DNA from: Microbacterium sp. Yaish 1
GTDB lineage: Bacteria; Actinomycetota; Actinomycetes; Actinomycetales; Microbacteriaceae
Assembly: GCF_002245215.1 (NCBI RefSeq)
Contig: NZ_NPMR01000002.1
Coordinates: forward strand, 1,281,557 to 1,345,556
Length of the DNA stretch: 64,000 bases
Direction of reading: 5' to 3'
Part shown: piece after piece, positions 9,758 through 18,611 of the stretch
Layout: each line of letters begins with the position of its first letter
Numbering within the stretch: position 1 is the first letter of the stretch
The notes under the pieces: generated by a model
What the model was told of the DNA's origin: nothing
Databases searched by the model: none
The model's input: the letters and a program-made list of their open reading frames with translations, nothing else
Position numbers and translations under genes: made by a program

Positions 9758-10312
9758 TCAGGAGGGGGCCGTCAGGGTGTGCATGCGCTCGCCGGCGGCG
9801 TTGAAGATGCTGATCACCTCAGCCGGACGCGTGCCCACGGCGCTGATGGAATGCGGTGTGCGGGTGTCGAACTCCGCAGCCTCGCCCCGCGAGAGCGTGA
9901 GTTCCTGGTCGCCGAGAACGAGCCGGATGCGGCCGCTCAGCACGTAGAACCATTCGAAGCCGTCGTGGACCCGCGGGGCCGGTGCCTCGTCGGACGGCGG
10001 AAACGTCACCTTGTAGGTCTGCACGGGTGAGCTCTCGCGCGTCAGCGGCGCGACGACATGGCCGTGCCGCCTGGTCGCGGGCCGACGCACGCGGGGGTCG
10101 GGATGCTCGGCGGGCACGAGATCGTCGATGCGGATGCCGAGCTGCCGCGTGAGCGGCACGAGCAGCTCGAGGTTCGCCTGGCGCTTGCCCGACTCGAGCC
10201 GCGAGAGCGTGCTCGTCGACACGCCGGCCCGCTCCGCGAGATCGTCGAGGGTGAGTCCGCGTTCCTGCCGCGCCGCACGCAGGCGCGGGCCGATCTGATC
10301 CAATCCGGTCAT
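9758..10312 (-). CDS. XRE-family regulator with C-terminal cupin domain
   Basis: A 184-residue regulator. Residues about 10-65 form an XRE helix-turn-helix (LRAARQERGLTLDDLAERAGVSTSTLSRLESGKR). The C-terminal half is a cupin_2 domain with HDGFEWFYVLSGRIRLVLGD and a second half containing HSISAVG. Such proteins sense a small ligand in the cupin barrel. An in-frame ATG at 10336 would place the palindrome at 10320-10338 inside the gene, so I prefer the ATG at 10312. It is divergent from the oxidoreductase/methyltransferase fusion, which it probably controls together with itself. Confidence 0.85.
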   Translation of the reverse strand: MTGLDQIGPRLRAARQERGLTLDDLAERAGVSTSTLSRLESGKRQANLELLVPLTRQLGIRIDDLVPAEHPDPRVRRPATRRHGHVVAPLTRESSPVQTYKVTFPPSDEAPAPRVHDGFEWFYVLSGRIRLVLGDQELTLSRGEAAEFDTRTPHSISAVGTRPAEVISIFNAAGERMHTLTAPS

Positions 10313-10319
10313 GGGTCCA

Positions 10320-10338
10320 GTTTGCCATTTCCGCAAAC
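10320..10338. promoter_or_regulatory. Probable operator of the XRE-cupin regulator
   Basis: Inverted repeat GTTTGC-N7-GCAAAC in the short divergent gap between the XRE-cupin start and the fusion oxidoreductase. A further half-site GTTTGCCA follows at 10341-10348. The position, directly before both starts, fits autoregulation and control of the neighbour; the binding protein is inferred. Confidence 0.6.
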
Positions 10339-10377
10339 TGGTTTGCCACTGTGCACCTGGACAGGGATGCTGTCGGC

Positions 10378-12021
10378 ATGCAGAACCTCGATCAGGACGT
10401 CGTCATCGTCGGTGCCGGACCCGCCGGCCTCAGCGCCGCGCAGATGCTCGGACGGGCCCGCCGCCGCACCCTCGTGCTCGACTCCGACAGCCCGCGCAAT
10501 CGTTTCGCCGAGCACATGCACGCCGTCGTGGGCTTCGACGGGACCTCGCCCGCCGAGCTCCGCCGGCGTGGTCGAGAAGAGGCAGAACGCTACGGCGTCG
10601 TCTTCCGCTCAGCGCGCGTCGCATCGGTGACCGAGGTCGACGGCGGCCTGGAGGTCGCCCTCGCCGGCGGCGGCGAGCGGATCACGACGCGAGCGCTTCT
10701 CGTCGCGACGGGCGTCTCCGACCGCATGCCCGACGTTCCCGGCCTCGCGGAGCGATGGGGCCGGACCGTGCTGCACTGCCCCTACTGCCACGGCTGGGAG
10801 GTGCGTGATCGCCGCATCGGCGTGCTGGCGACGTCGCCGATGAGCCTGCATCAGATCGAGCTCGTGCGGCAGTGGAGTCCGGAGGTCGTGGCGTTCACGG
10901 CCGCGGCGGGCGACCTCGGCGATGACGTCCGGGAGCGGCTCCGCGCCCGCGGCATCCGGACCGTCGGGTCGCCGGTCGTGGCGGTCACCGGCGCGGCGGG
11001 CGCGGCGGCCGCGGCGGGCGGCGGGGATGACGCCGACGATGCCGCGATCGGCGCCGTCGTGACCGCCGACGGGCAGCGCATCCCGGTCGACGCGATCTTC
11101 ACCGGCGGTCGCCTCGAGCCGCGCGACGGCTTCCTCGCCGGGCTCGGCCTCGCGCGCAGCGACGGACCGGCGGGATCGTTCATCGCCGTCGACGCAGCCG
11201 GCGCGACGAGCCATCCCCTCGTGTGGGCGGCGGGCAACGTCGTCGCGCCCATGGCCAACGTGCCTCTGTCGATGGGTGCCGGGTCCATGACCGGCGCAGC
11301 GGTCAACGCCGCGCTCGTCGCCCTCGACGCCGCAGCAGCGGTGGAGCGCCGCCGCGGTCACGCCGCCGACTGGGAGGCCCGTTACGCCGAGACGGACCGG
11401 GTGTGGTCGGGCCGCGTCAACGAGACGACCTCGACGATCATCGCCGAGCTCGAGGCCGCGGGATCCCTCACTCCGACCACCGCGCTCGACCTGGGCTGCG
11501 GCGAGGGCGGTGACGCCCTGTGGCTCGCGTCGCGCGGCTGGTCGGTCACGGGGGTCGATCTGTCGCCCACGGCGGTCGCGCGCGCCCGAGCCGCCGCCCG
11601 CAACGCTCAGCTCGACGCGACCTTCGTCGCGGGCGAGATCGACGCCGCGGAGCTCGGGGAGTTCGACCTCGTGACGACGAGCTTCCTGCACTCGTGGGAC
11701 CCGGAGTTCTCCCGCATCCCGCTCCTGCGCGCAGCTCTCCGCCACGTCGCGCCGGGCGGGCGACTGCTCGTCGTCTCGCACGCCGGCGGATCGCCCGCCG
11801 AGCCGGGAGCGCCCGACGCGCAGGAGCATCCTCCGTTCCCCACGCCCGCGGAGGAGCGCGCCGCACTCGACCTCGATCCCGCCGAGTGGGTCGTCGAGCG
11901 CGAGGAGGTCATCGAGCGCCGGGAGATCCGCGAGCGCCGCGCCCCCGCAGCATCCTCCCCCGCAGCATCCCGTCCCCCACACCTGCTCGACGGCGTCCTC
12001 CTGCTCCGCCGCCTCCCCTGA
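10378..12021 (+). CDS. Thioredoxin-reductase-like / SAM methyltransferase fusion protein
   Basis: A 547-residue two-domain protein. Residues 1 to about 315 form a small NAD(P)/FAD oxidoreductase: FAD motif VVIVGAGPAGLSAA, redox pair in HCPYCHGWEV, and a C-terminal FAD segment VWAAGNVVAPMANVPLSMG. The remainder is a class I SAM-dependent methyltransferase with motif ALDLGCGEGGDALWLA and PGGRLLVVSHAG. The methyltransferase portion contains HAADWEARYAETDRVWSG, typical of small thiol/halide-like methyltransferases. Substrates are unknown; a redox-linked detoxification role is an inference. I chose ATG 10378 over 10351 because the FAD motif then sits at the usual distance from the N-terminus. It is controlled from the operator shared with the XRE-cupin gene. 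Confidence 0.85.
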   Translation: MQNLDQDVVIVGAGPAGLSAAQMLGRARRRTLVLDSDSPRNRFAEHMHAVVGFDGTSPAELRRRGREEAERYGVVFRSARVASVTEVDGGLEVALAGGGERITTRALLVATGVSDRMPDVPGLAERWGRTVLHCPYCHGWEVRDRRIGVLATSPMSLHQIELVRQWSPEVVAFTAAAGDLGDDVRERLRARGIRTVGSPVVAVTGAAGAAAAAGGGDDADDAAIGAVVTADGQRIPVDAIFTGGRLEPRDGFLAGLGLARSDGPAGSFIAVDAAGATSHPLVWAAGNVVAPMANVPLSMGAGSMTGAAVNAALVALDAAAAVERRRGHAADWEARYAETDRVWSGRVNETTSTIIAELEAAGSLTPTTALDLGCGEGGDALWLASRGWSVTGVDLSPTAVARARAAARNAQLDATFVAGEIDAAELGEFDLVTTSFLHSWDPEFSRIPLLRAALRHVAPGGRLLVVSHAGGSPAEPGAPDAQEHPPFPTPAEERAALDLDPAEWVVEREEVIERREIRERRAPAASSPAASRPPHLLDGVLLLRRLP

Positions 12022-12033
12022 CCCCGCAGCACA

Positions 12034-12103
12034 AAACGTCGACTCGCCAGAATCTGCGGATGCCGGAGGCACGGCATCCGCGATTCGTGGCGAGTCGACG
12101 TTT
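12034..12103. repeat. Nested palindromic intergenic repeat, copy 2
   Basis: Second copy of the element at 9678-9741. The outer arms are AAACGTCGACTCGCCA and TGGCGAGTCGACGTTT, with inner arms GAAT/ATTC and a core GCGGATGCCG/CGGCATCCGC. The loop differs from copy 1 (GAGGCA region). It lies between the convergent fusion gene and the PTS gene. Conservation of arms and core with compensated differences between copies suggests that the folded form matters. Confidence 0.8.
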
Positions 12104-12122
12104 CGGGGAGGGAGGAGCGGGG

Positions 12123-14219
12123 TTACTTCTCCAGGATCAGGAGGGGGGCGCCGGCGGTCGTCGGGCCGAGGCCCACGGGGTCGACCGTCGCGAAGGCGTC
12201 GCCATTGAGGACGATGACCGGCGTGATCAGCGGGTAGCCCGCCTTCTCGATCACCGAACGGTCGAACGTCACGAGCGGCGTGCCCTGCTCGACGCGGTCT
12301 CCGGCCTTGACGTGGACCTCGAAGCCCTCGCCCTTCAGGTTGACGGTGTCGATGCCGACGTGGATGAGCAGCTCCGCGCCGTTGTCGAGCTCGAGTCCGA
12401 ACGCGTGACCGGTCGGCTGTGCAGCCGCGACGGTTCCGGCACCGGGCGAGACCACGGTGTTTCCCGTCGGCTCGATCGCGACACCCGGGCCCATGACGCC
12501 GCCGCCGAAGACCGGGTCGGGCACCTCGGAGAGGGCGACGACCGTGCCATCCAGAGGCGACGCGATCTCGAAGGCCGCCGACACCTCGTCGGTGGCGCCG
12601 GGCTTGTCGAGGGTCGCGGTGGCGGTTCCCGGAGCGGTCTGCGCGGGGGCCGCCGTCGACGAGCCCGAGGCAGCGGCAGCCGCCGCGGGGGCCGCTGCAG
12701 CACCGGCAGCCGTCGCGCCGGCCTTCGCCTCGGCCTTGTCGCGCTGCGCCTCGAACTCGGCGCGCTGCTCGGGCGTGCGGTAGTCGCTGATGATGACGAG
12801 CACCATCGCCACGACGAACGCCGACAGCACCGCGATGCTGTAGAGCACGACCGAGTCGAACGCGGGGATCGTCAGGAGCGACGTGAACACGAACGCCTGC
12901 GTCTTCACGCCGCCGCCGATGCCGATGATGAGGCCGCCCACGAGGCAGCCGACGAGCATCCGCGGGTAGATGCGCTTGAACCGCAGGTGGATGCCGTACA
13001 GCGACGGCTCCGAGATGCCACCCAGCAGACCGGCCGCGAGGGCTCCCGTCGCCGTCTGGCGCATCTGCTTGTCACGGGCGCGCCACGAGATCCACAGCAC
13101 ACCGGCGGTCGCGCCGAAGCAGGCGAAGTTCCACGCGCCCATGGGGCCCTGGATGAAGTCGTAGCCGAGGGTCTGGATGTTCAGCAGCATGATCGCGTTG
13201 ATCGGCCAGTGCAGGCCGAGCGGCACCATGAAGGGGTACGCGAGCGGGATGACGACGGCGAAGATGAACGGCGAGAAGTCGTTGATCGAGCTCAGGACGT
13301 TCGCGAGGCCGGCACCGGCGTACACGCCGATGGGTCCGATGAGGAAGGCCGTGAGCGGGATCATGATCAGCATCGCCAGGAACGGCACGAAGATCAGCTG
13401 GATGTTCTCGGGGATGACCTTGCGCAGCCCCTTCCACAGCAGGCCGAGGGCACCCGCCATCAGCAGCGGCGGGAACACCTGCGAGCTGTAGTCGAAGATC
13501 GTCAGCGGCAGGCCGAAGACCGAGACGGTCGTGATGTCCGAACCGAGGAAGTTGATCTGCTGAGCGCCCTCCTGAGTGGCGAGGCCAGAGAACTGGGGCA
13601 GCATCACGACCGCCATGATCGCGAACCCGACCCACGGATCGGCACCGACCTTCTTGGCCGCGTTGTAGGCGACCATGAGCGGCAGGAAGATGAAGACGCA
13701 CTGCCACATCAGGTTGACGAACTGCCACGACGGGTCGAGGACGACGCCCGGGGCGTTCCAGGCGGGGATGACGCCGAGCGTCGCCATCAGCGCCATGAAG
13801 GTGATGAACAGCGATGCGCCCAGCAGCGCGCCGAGGATCGGGCGGAACGAGTCCGACAGGAACTCGAACAGGGAGTCGAGCCAGGCGACCTTGCCGCGCG
13901 GGCCCTTGGCCCGTTCGCGCGCCTTCACCGAGTCGATGTCGTCCTCGTCGACGGCGCCGCCGCCGGCGCCCGACATCGAGGGGAGCGCGTTGATGTCGTT
14001 GTAGACGTTCTGGACGGCCCCGCCGATGACGACCTGGTACCGGTTCCCGGCCTGCGGCACGGCGCCCATGACGCCGGGGATCGCCTCGACCGTCGACTGA
14101 TCGACGGTCGAGGAGTCGCGCAGTTGGAAACGCAGCCGCGTGGCGCAGTGCGTCAGACTCTCGATGTTTCCCGGACCGCCGACGGCGTCGACGATCGATT
14201 CAGCGGGGCTTGTCGCCAT
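12123..14219 (-). CDS. PTS beta-glucoside-family transporter subunit IIBCA
   Basis: A 698-residue three-domain phosphotransferase permease. The EIIB domain comes first, with the phosphorylatable Cys25 in LTHCATRLRFQL. The EIIC membrane domain spans about residues 110-470 with some ten helices. An Ala/Pro-rich linker (AGAAAAPAAAAAASGSS) leads to EIIA with the active His620 in LLIHVGIDTVNLKG. It imports and phosphorylates a glucoside or disaccharide of the beta-glucoside/sucrose/trehalose branch; the exact sugar cannot be told. AGGAGAT precedes the ATG. No antiterminator or glycosidase gene lies beside it, which is unusual for the bgl type. Confidence 0.9.
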   Translation of the reverse strand: MATSPAESIVDAVGGPGNIESLTHCATRLRFQLRDSSTVDQSTVEAIPGVMGAVPQAGNRYQVVIGGAVQNVYNDINALPSMSGAGGGAVDEDDIDSVKARERAKGPRGKVAWLDSLFEFLSDSFRPILGALLGASLFITFMALMATLGVIPAWNAPGVVLDPSWQFVNLMWQCVFIFLPLMVAYNAAKKVGADPWVGFAIMAVVMLPQFSGLATQEGAQQINFLGSDITTVSVFGLPLTIFDYSSQVFPPLLMAGALGLLWKGLRKVIPENIQLIFVPFLAMLIMIPLTAFLIGPIGVYAGAGLANVLSSINDFSPFIFAVVIPLAYPFMVPLGLHWPINAIMLLNIQTLGYDFIQGPMGAWNFACFGATAGVLWISWRARDKQMRQTATGALAAGLLGGISEPSLYGIHLRFKRIYPRMLVGCLVGGLIIGIGGGVKTQAFVFTSLLTIPAFDSVVLYSIAVLSAFVVAMVLVIISDYRTPEQRAEFEAQRDKAEAKAGATAAGAAAAPAAAAAASGSSTAAPAQTAPGTATATLDKPGATDEVSAAFEIASPLDGTVVALSEVPDPVFGGGVMGPGVAIEPTGNTVVSPGAGTVAAAQPTGHAFGLELDNGAELLIHVGIDTVNLKGEGFEVHVKAGDRVEQGTPLVTFDRSVIEKAGYPLITPVIVLNGDAFATVDPVGLGPTTAGAPLLILEK

Positions 14220-14307
14220 GGCTCATCTCCTGTTGTCCGACGGGTGGCCGGAGTTCTTCGCCCGGAACTTTACCCTGGGAGATCGCCGGGAACGAGGGGT
14301 TGACCCG

Positions 14308-15807
14308 TCATGGCCTGACCACACTCGCTTCCGCTCCCCCGGAGGAAGATCTCCGCGCGCGACGGGCACGGAACCCCTGCACGACCGCGTCGCCGATCAC
14401 GAAGGCCGCGAGCGGCAGGCCGACGAGAGGCAGGAAGTACCCGATGCCGATCGCGACCGCCACGACGAGCGCGACGCCCCACGACGGCGCGGCCGGAAGG
14501 GCCTCGCCGGGAACCGCACCCATCCGGCGGGCGGGGTCGCGGGTGGGACGGCGCTTCCACCACATGAGGTACCCGAGCACGACCATCACGGCGATCCCCG
14601 CGGCGACGACGAAGAGGACGAGCTGGTTCACGATCCCGAACATCGATCCCATGTGGAGGTCGACGGCCCAGCGCGCGAGCTTCGCCATGAACGGGTAGTC
14701 GGCGAAGTCGACCCGGTCCACGACCTCGAGCGTGTCGCCGTCGATCGCGACACCGTCGACCTCGGTCGGAAAGCTGCGCTGGATCTCCTGGACGACCCAC
14801 GCCTGACCGGCAGCCGACGGCGGCCGGATCTCGATGAGTCCGACGTTGACGTTCTCGGTCCGGGCGACAGCGAGCACGTCGTCGAACGTATCGGGCGACA
14901 CCGCGGCCGTCGGGGCCGCGACGACGCCGTGATCCGCGTGCGCGCCCGCGGCGGCGGGGCCGTCGTCGCCGAGCGCTGTCGACAACGCGGGGTTCTGCCA
15001 CGAGAGCGCGGCCCGCAGCGTCGACACGTTGGCGCCGCCGTAGGTCGACCACGTGATCCCCGAGGCCGAGAGGAAGAGCGCCCCGACGACGAGCCACACC
15101 CCGAGTGACGCGTGCCATCCGAAGAGGCGTCGATACCCCGTCGCGCCGCGCTTGGGGCGGAGCAGGTCCGCCTTCACGCGCGCCCTGCGCAGCCGCACGA
15201 CCCAGAGCGCGAATCCCGCGACCACGACGATGCCGAGCCACGACGCGGCGAACTCGCTGTAGAGGCGGCCCGGCTCGCCGAGGTGGAGGTTGCGGTGCAG
15301 GTCGCTGACCCACGCGCGAAGCGGCAGCGCGCCGCTCGTGCCGTAGACCGTCAGGTCGCCCCGGATCTCCCCCGTGCCCGGGTCCACGAACACGGCGCGG
15401 GTCTCGCTCGGCCCGAGCCCATCCTGGGCGAACATGACGCGCGTGGTGTCGCCCGCCGCGGGCGCGGGCCGGACGGCCGCGAGCGAGGCGGCATCGCCGA
15501 TGTACCCCTCGGCGATGCGGACCTGGTCGCCGATCGACAGCGTCGTCTCGCTGATCGGTGCGCTGAGCTCGTGGGCGTAGACGACGCGCTCGAGCTGCGG
15601 CGTCACGACGTAGATCGCCCCGCTGACGGCGGCGATCAGGATGAACGGGCCGACCAGGATGCCGGCGAAGAAGTGGATGCGCAGCAGCAGTGGCATCGCC
15701 CACGCGCGCGGTCGCCGGGGCGGCGCGTGTTCGCGGGACGGGGTGGCGGGCGCGCCGCCGGAATCGGGGGCGCCGCCGGCGGGCGTGCGCGACTCGGTGA
15801 TGGACAT
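14308..15807 (-). CDS. PepSY-associated transmembrane protein
   Basis: A 499-residue protein with the PepSY_TM layout. The first helix, LLRIHFFAGILVGPFILIAAVSGAIYV, is followed by a large extracytoplasmic region with two PepSY-like stretches, a helix near LGIVVVAGFALWVVRLRR, then the FGWHASLGVWLVVGALFLSASGITWS helix and C-terminal helices near VVLGYLMWWKRRP. Proteins of this kind are often linked to iron/siderophore reduction or redox at the membrane; the precise role here is unknown. A longer frame exists, but the ATG at 15807 gives the family start. A small His-containing membrane protein is encoded just upstream. Confidence 0.8.
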   Translation of the reverse strand: MSITESRTPAGGAPDSGGAPATPSREHAPPRRPRAWAMPLLLRIHFFAGILVGPFILIAAVSGAIYVVTPQLERVVYAHELSAPISETTLSIGDQVRIAEGYIGDAASLAAVRPAPAAGDTTRVMFAQDGLGPSETRAVFVDPGTGEIRGDLTVYGTSGALPLRAWVSDLHRNLHLGEPGRLYSEFAASWLGIVVVAGFALWVVRLRRARVKADLLRPKRGATGYRRLFGWHASLGVWLVVGALFLSASGITWSTYGGANVSTLRAALSWQNPALSTALGDDGPAAAGAHADHGVVAAPTAAVSPDTFDDVLAVARTENVNVGLIEIRPPSAAGQAWVVQEIQRSFPTEVDGVAIDGDTLEVVDRVDFADYPFMAKLARWAVDLHMGSMFGIVNQLVLFVVAAGIAVMVVLGYLMWWKRRPTRDPARRMGAVPGEALPAAPSWGVALVVAVAIGIGYFLPLVGLPLAAFVIGDAVVQGFRARRARRSSSGGAEASVVRP

Positions 15808-15886
15808 GAGACTCCTCGGTCGTCGGAATGCCGGCGCAGAGCCTGATCGGCACGCGCGGCGAATCGCCCCGACGGTCGCCGAGGCG

Positions 15887-16531
15887 TCAGAGAACGAGGA
15901 GAGCGGGAGGACCCCGACGCGCGGGCGCCGCGACGAGGGCGCGGCGGCGCGGCATGCGGACGCTCGACACGAGCGGGCGAACCCGCAGCGGTGCCGGGGC
16001 GGAAGGGACGGCACCCCGCGCCACCGAGCGCAGACGCACGGCGATGCGCCGAGCGAGCCCGACGAGTCCCGCGAGCAGCCGCTCGCCGCGGTGCAGGAGG
16101 AGGGTGGTCGCGACTGCGGCCAGCACGTGGGCGCCGATCATCGCCGCATCCGGCGCCACCGCCGAGAGTGCCCCGGGCGCGGACACGGATGCCGGGAGCG
16201 ACATATGTCCCGCATGCAGGCTCATCGGCCCGGTCTGGCTCGTCCCGCCCGTCGAGACCCCCGCTGATCCTGCAAGCGGGACGACGCCGAGCGCGAACAT
16301 GACGTGGAAGAGCACCTGAGCCGCCGTGACCGCGACCCCGAGCCGAACCACGGAGAGCCGACGCCCGACGATGACGAGGCTGACCACCAGCGAGAGAGCC
16401 CACGGCAATGCGGCTCCCAGCGCCGAGGGCGGCTCACCTCCCGCCGCCACATGCGACAGCAGAGCGACGAACGTGGCCAGCGTCGCGGCCGCGCTGGCTC
16501 TCAGCGCGCGCTGGTGGCGAGGGGAGGTCAC
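15887..16531 (-). CDS. Hypothetical membrane protein with His-Met loop
   Basis: A 214-residue protein with four to five hydrophobic helices, a periplasmic-type loop rich in His and Met (TGPMSLHAGHMSLPAS, about residues 100-115) and a basic, Arg/Pro-rich tail. The His-Met loop could bind a metal such as copper, but this is only suggested by composition. It precedes the PepSY membrane-protein gene on the same strand by 79 bases, so the two may work together. No family was recognised with certainty. Confidence 0.65.
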   Translation of the reverse strand: MTSPRHQRALRASAAATLATFVALLSHVAAGGEPPSALGAALPWALSLVVSLVIVGRRLSVVRLGVAVTAAQVLFHVMFALGVVPLAGSAGVSTGGTSQTGPMSLHAGHMSLPASVSAPGALSAVAPDAAMIGAHVLAAVATTLLLHRGERLLAGLVGLARRIAVRLRSVARGAVPSAPAPLRVRPLVSSVRMPRRRALVAAPARRGPPALLVL

Positions 16532-16568
16532 GTCGAGGTGCTCGGACGGCCGGTCGGTCGCGGGGCCG

Positions 16569-17042
16569 TCAGACTCCGACGCGGGAGAAGGCGTCGAGGC
16601 TGATGCCCTGATCGAGCACGGTCTTCGACCACTCGCGGGCCGAGTGCAGGGAATGGTCGCGGTAGTTGCCGCACTCGAGGGCGGAGACGCCCGGGATGTC
16701 GGACTCGACCGCTTCGTCGGCGATGAAGCGCAGGCTCCCCGTCAGCGCCGCGACGACGTCGGCGACCTCGGGCTCGCCCCACATCAGCAGGTGGAATCCG
16801 GTGCGGCATCCGAAGGGCGAGATGTCGATGACGCCGTCGATGCGGTCGCGGAGAAGGCCGGCGAGCATGTGCTCGATGGTGTGGATGCCGGCGGTCGGGA
16901 TCTCGCCTGCGTTGGGCTGCACGAACCGCACGTCGAAGTTCGTGATGGTCCCGCCGCCGGGACCGTGCTCGACGCCGATCCGCCGCACATAGGGGGCGAG
17001 CACGGCGGTGTGGTCCAGCGTGAAGCTCTCGATTTCGGCCAT
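16569..17042 (-). CDS. luxS: S-ribosylhomocysteine lyase LuxS
   Basis: A 157-residue enzyme matching LuxS along its full length. The iron/zinc-binding motif HTIEH (His54, His58) and the catalytic and metal-binding Cys in [10 protein letters not shown] are present, as are the LDHT and GPGG segments. It cleaves S-ribosylhomocysteine to homocysteine and the AI-2 precursor DPD, feeding the activated-methyl cycle. The start at 17042 has GGAGG eight bases upstream; the in-frame ATG at 17081 lacks this. The homocysteine produced can be used by the cystathionine beta-synthase and metB genes elsewhere in the window. Confidence 0.95.
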   Translation of the reverse strand: MAEIESFTLDHTAVLAPYVRRIGVEHGPGGGTITNFDVRFVQPNAGEIPTAGIHTIEHMLAGLLRDRIDGVIDISPFGCRTGFHLLMWGEPEVADVVAALTGSLRFIADEAVESDIPGVSALECGNYRDHSLHSAREWSKTVLDQGISLDAFSRVGV

Positions 17043-17272
17043 GATTTCCTCCCTCGGCACGGACGGTCGGACGGCTGGCACGGCCCGCCGCTCGGGCCAG
17101 ATTAACCCGCCGCGTCACCGGGTCGGCCCGCCTCGGCTCTCAGGTTACGTCCAGGGGCTGTCCGGGACTCGTCCAGACTCACCCCGCAGACTCGGGGAGT
17201 TTTGTGCGTCCGCCCGAGACGCCCGCCGCGTGCTGCGGTGCCCGCAAACATCGAAGGACCGCCCCTGTTCGC

Positions 17273-18295
17273 ATGACTTCTTCGTCAAGCCAGCCCACCC
17301 GCCGCGACCTGCGGCGTTCCACCACCTCCACCTCCACCTCGGCATCCCGCCGCTTCGTCCGCCCCGCCGCCCTCACTCTGGGCCTGGCCCTGGGCCTGAC
17401 CGCGGTGGTGGGAACGACGGCCTCTGCCGCGCTGCCCACGGCATCGGGTCCCGCTCCCGTCATGCAGCGCGCCGCACTCGTCACCGCCGCTGCCACGTCG
17501 ACCGCGAAGCCGCTGAGCGCGATCGAGCAGGCCACGAGCGACGCGGTCGCCGCGGCCGAGGCATCCGTCGTGGACGCCGCCACCGTGACCGGCGATGTGT
17601 CGGCAGCGGCACTCCCCATCGAGGGCGACACGACGATCGACACGTCGCAGCTGCGCGAGCGCATCGAGGGCCTGAAGGACACCGACGTCATCCCGACGCT
17701 GCTCCTGCCCGATCTGACCGACAAGCTGACCGACGCGACCGATGACGTGCAGGCCGCGACGGCCGACCTCCGTGGACGCCTCGAGGCCGCTCAGGCGCAG
17801 AAGGCCGCCGAGGAGGAGGCCGCGCGGATCGCCGCCGAGGAGGCTGCGGCCGCCGAGGCAGCCGCGAAGGCGAAGGCCGAGGAGGAGGCCGCTGCGGCAG
17901 CCGCCGCGCAGCGTTCGAACAGCTCGCGCTCGTCATCCTCGTCGTCGTCCGCGCCGGCCGCTTCGGCCGTCGCCTCGACGGGCGACAACTCCCCCGGCGC
18001 CGCGCAGCAGGCCGCGAGCAACATGCTCGGCGAGTTCGGCTGGGGCCAGGACCAGTTCTCGTGCCTCGTGTCGCTGTGGAACAAGGAGTCGGGCTGGAAC
18101 TACCAGGCCTACAACAGCGGCAGCGGTGCGTACGGCATCCCGCAGGCGCTTCCCGGCAGCAAGATGGCTTCGGCCGGCGGCGACTGGCAGACCAACGCGG
18201 TGACGCAGGTGCGCTGGGGCCTCGGCTACATCTCCGGCCGCTACGGCTCGCCCTGCGGCGCGTGGGGCCACTCGCAGTCGACCGGCTGGTACTGA
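17273..18295 (+). CDS. Secreted transglycosylase-like protein (aggregation-promoting/Rpf-like)
   Basis: A 340-residue exported protein. A basic N-terminus is followed by a signal sequence (LTLGLALGLTAVVGTTASA), a helical region ending in a strongly Ala/Glu-rich coiled coil (about residues 175-215), a Ser-rich linker, and a C-terminal domain of about 80 residues containing LVSLWNKESGWNYQA, YGIPQALPGSKMAS and a final GAWGHSQSTGWY. That domain is the lysozyme/SLT-like fold of actinobacterial transglycosylase-like proteins, with Glu in KESGW as likely catalytic acid. It probably acts on peptidoglycan outside the cell. The next gene is convergent behind a long hairpin. Confidence 0.82.
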   Translation: MTSSSSQPTRRDLRRSTTSTSTSASRRFVRPAALTLGLALGLTAVVGTTASAALPTASGPAPVMQRAALVTAAATSTAKPLSAIEQATSDAVAAAEASVVDAATVTGDVSAAALPIEGDTTIDTSQLRERIEGLKDTDVIPTLLLPDLTDKLTDATDDVQAATADLRGRLEAAQAQKAAEEEAARIAAEEAAAAEAAAKAKAEEEAAAAAAAQRSNSSRSSSSSSSAPAASAVASTGDNSPGAAQQAASNMLGEFGWGQDQFSCLVSLWNKESGWNYQAYNSGSGAYGIPQALPGSKMASAGGDWQTNAVTQVRWGLGYISGRYGSPCGAWGHSQSTGWY

Positions 18296-18316
18296 TCACC
18301 GCTCGCTGACGGTTCG

Positions 18317-18374
18317 CGAAAGCGCACGTCCGCACGGTCCGCTCATGCGGAGACCGTGCGGACGTGCGCTTTCG
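18317..18374. terminator. Bidirectional terminator, perfect 23-bp stem
   Basis: Left arm 18317-18339 begins CGAAAGCGCACGTCC; the right arm 18352-18374 is its exact reverse complement, with a 12-base loop. The hairpin sits between the convergent ends of the secreted transglycosylase-like gene and a small minus-strand gene. There is no T-run, as is common for actinobacterial terminators. A perfect 23-bp stem is unusually long. Confidence 0.75.
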
Positions 18375-18390
18375 CCGTTCCGGATGCGGG

Positions 18391-18519
18391 TCAGTCCTCG
18401 TCGAGGGGGTCCTCGTCGAGGGGGTCCTCAGCCGTGACCTCGAGCGTCGGAGCTTCCTCGATCGGGTCGATGGGCATCTCACCGGGTGCGACGAAGGGCA
18501 CGTTTCCATTGAGGCTCAT
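18391..18519 (-). CDS. Small acidic protein, 42 residues
   Basis: A short frame with a strong Shine-Dalgarno GGAGGA seven bases before the ATG at 18519. The peptide starts MSLNGNVPFVAPGEMPID and ends in a repeat, DPLDEDPLDED, encoded by an exact tandem duplication of 15 bases at 18396-18425. About a third of residues are Asp or Glu, so it is very acidic; there is no membrane segment or Cys. The stop lies 17 bases from the bidirectional hairpin. The evidence is the ribosome site, acidic composition and terminator position; the function is unknown. Confidence 0.6.
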   Translation of the reverse strand: MSLNGNVPFVAPGEMPIDPIEEAPTLEVTAEDPLDEDPLDED

Positions 18520-18611
18520 GGTGGTTCCTCCCTGCGGTTGCTGAGTCGCCTACGGTACGACGACGCCGGCGAGCGGTCAGCCCCGTTGCCTTCCGGCGAT
18601 GCCGGGTGTAG

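Noticed and set aside
11520..14303. A 927-codon open frame on the plus strand
   Set aside because: It is antisense to the PTS permease and the end of the fusion gene, which have unmistakable motifs. Long shadows are expected at this GC content.
17082..17272. A possible c-di-AMP (ydaO) riboswitch before the transglycosylase-like gene
   Set aside because: Such genes often carry one in actinobacteria, but I could not find the conserved core. Only a short CCCCG/CGGGG hairpin followed by TTTT is visible.
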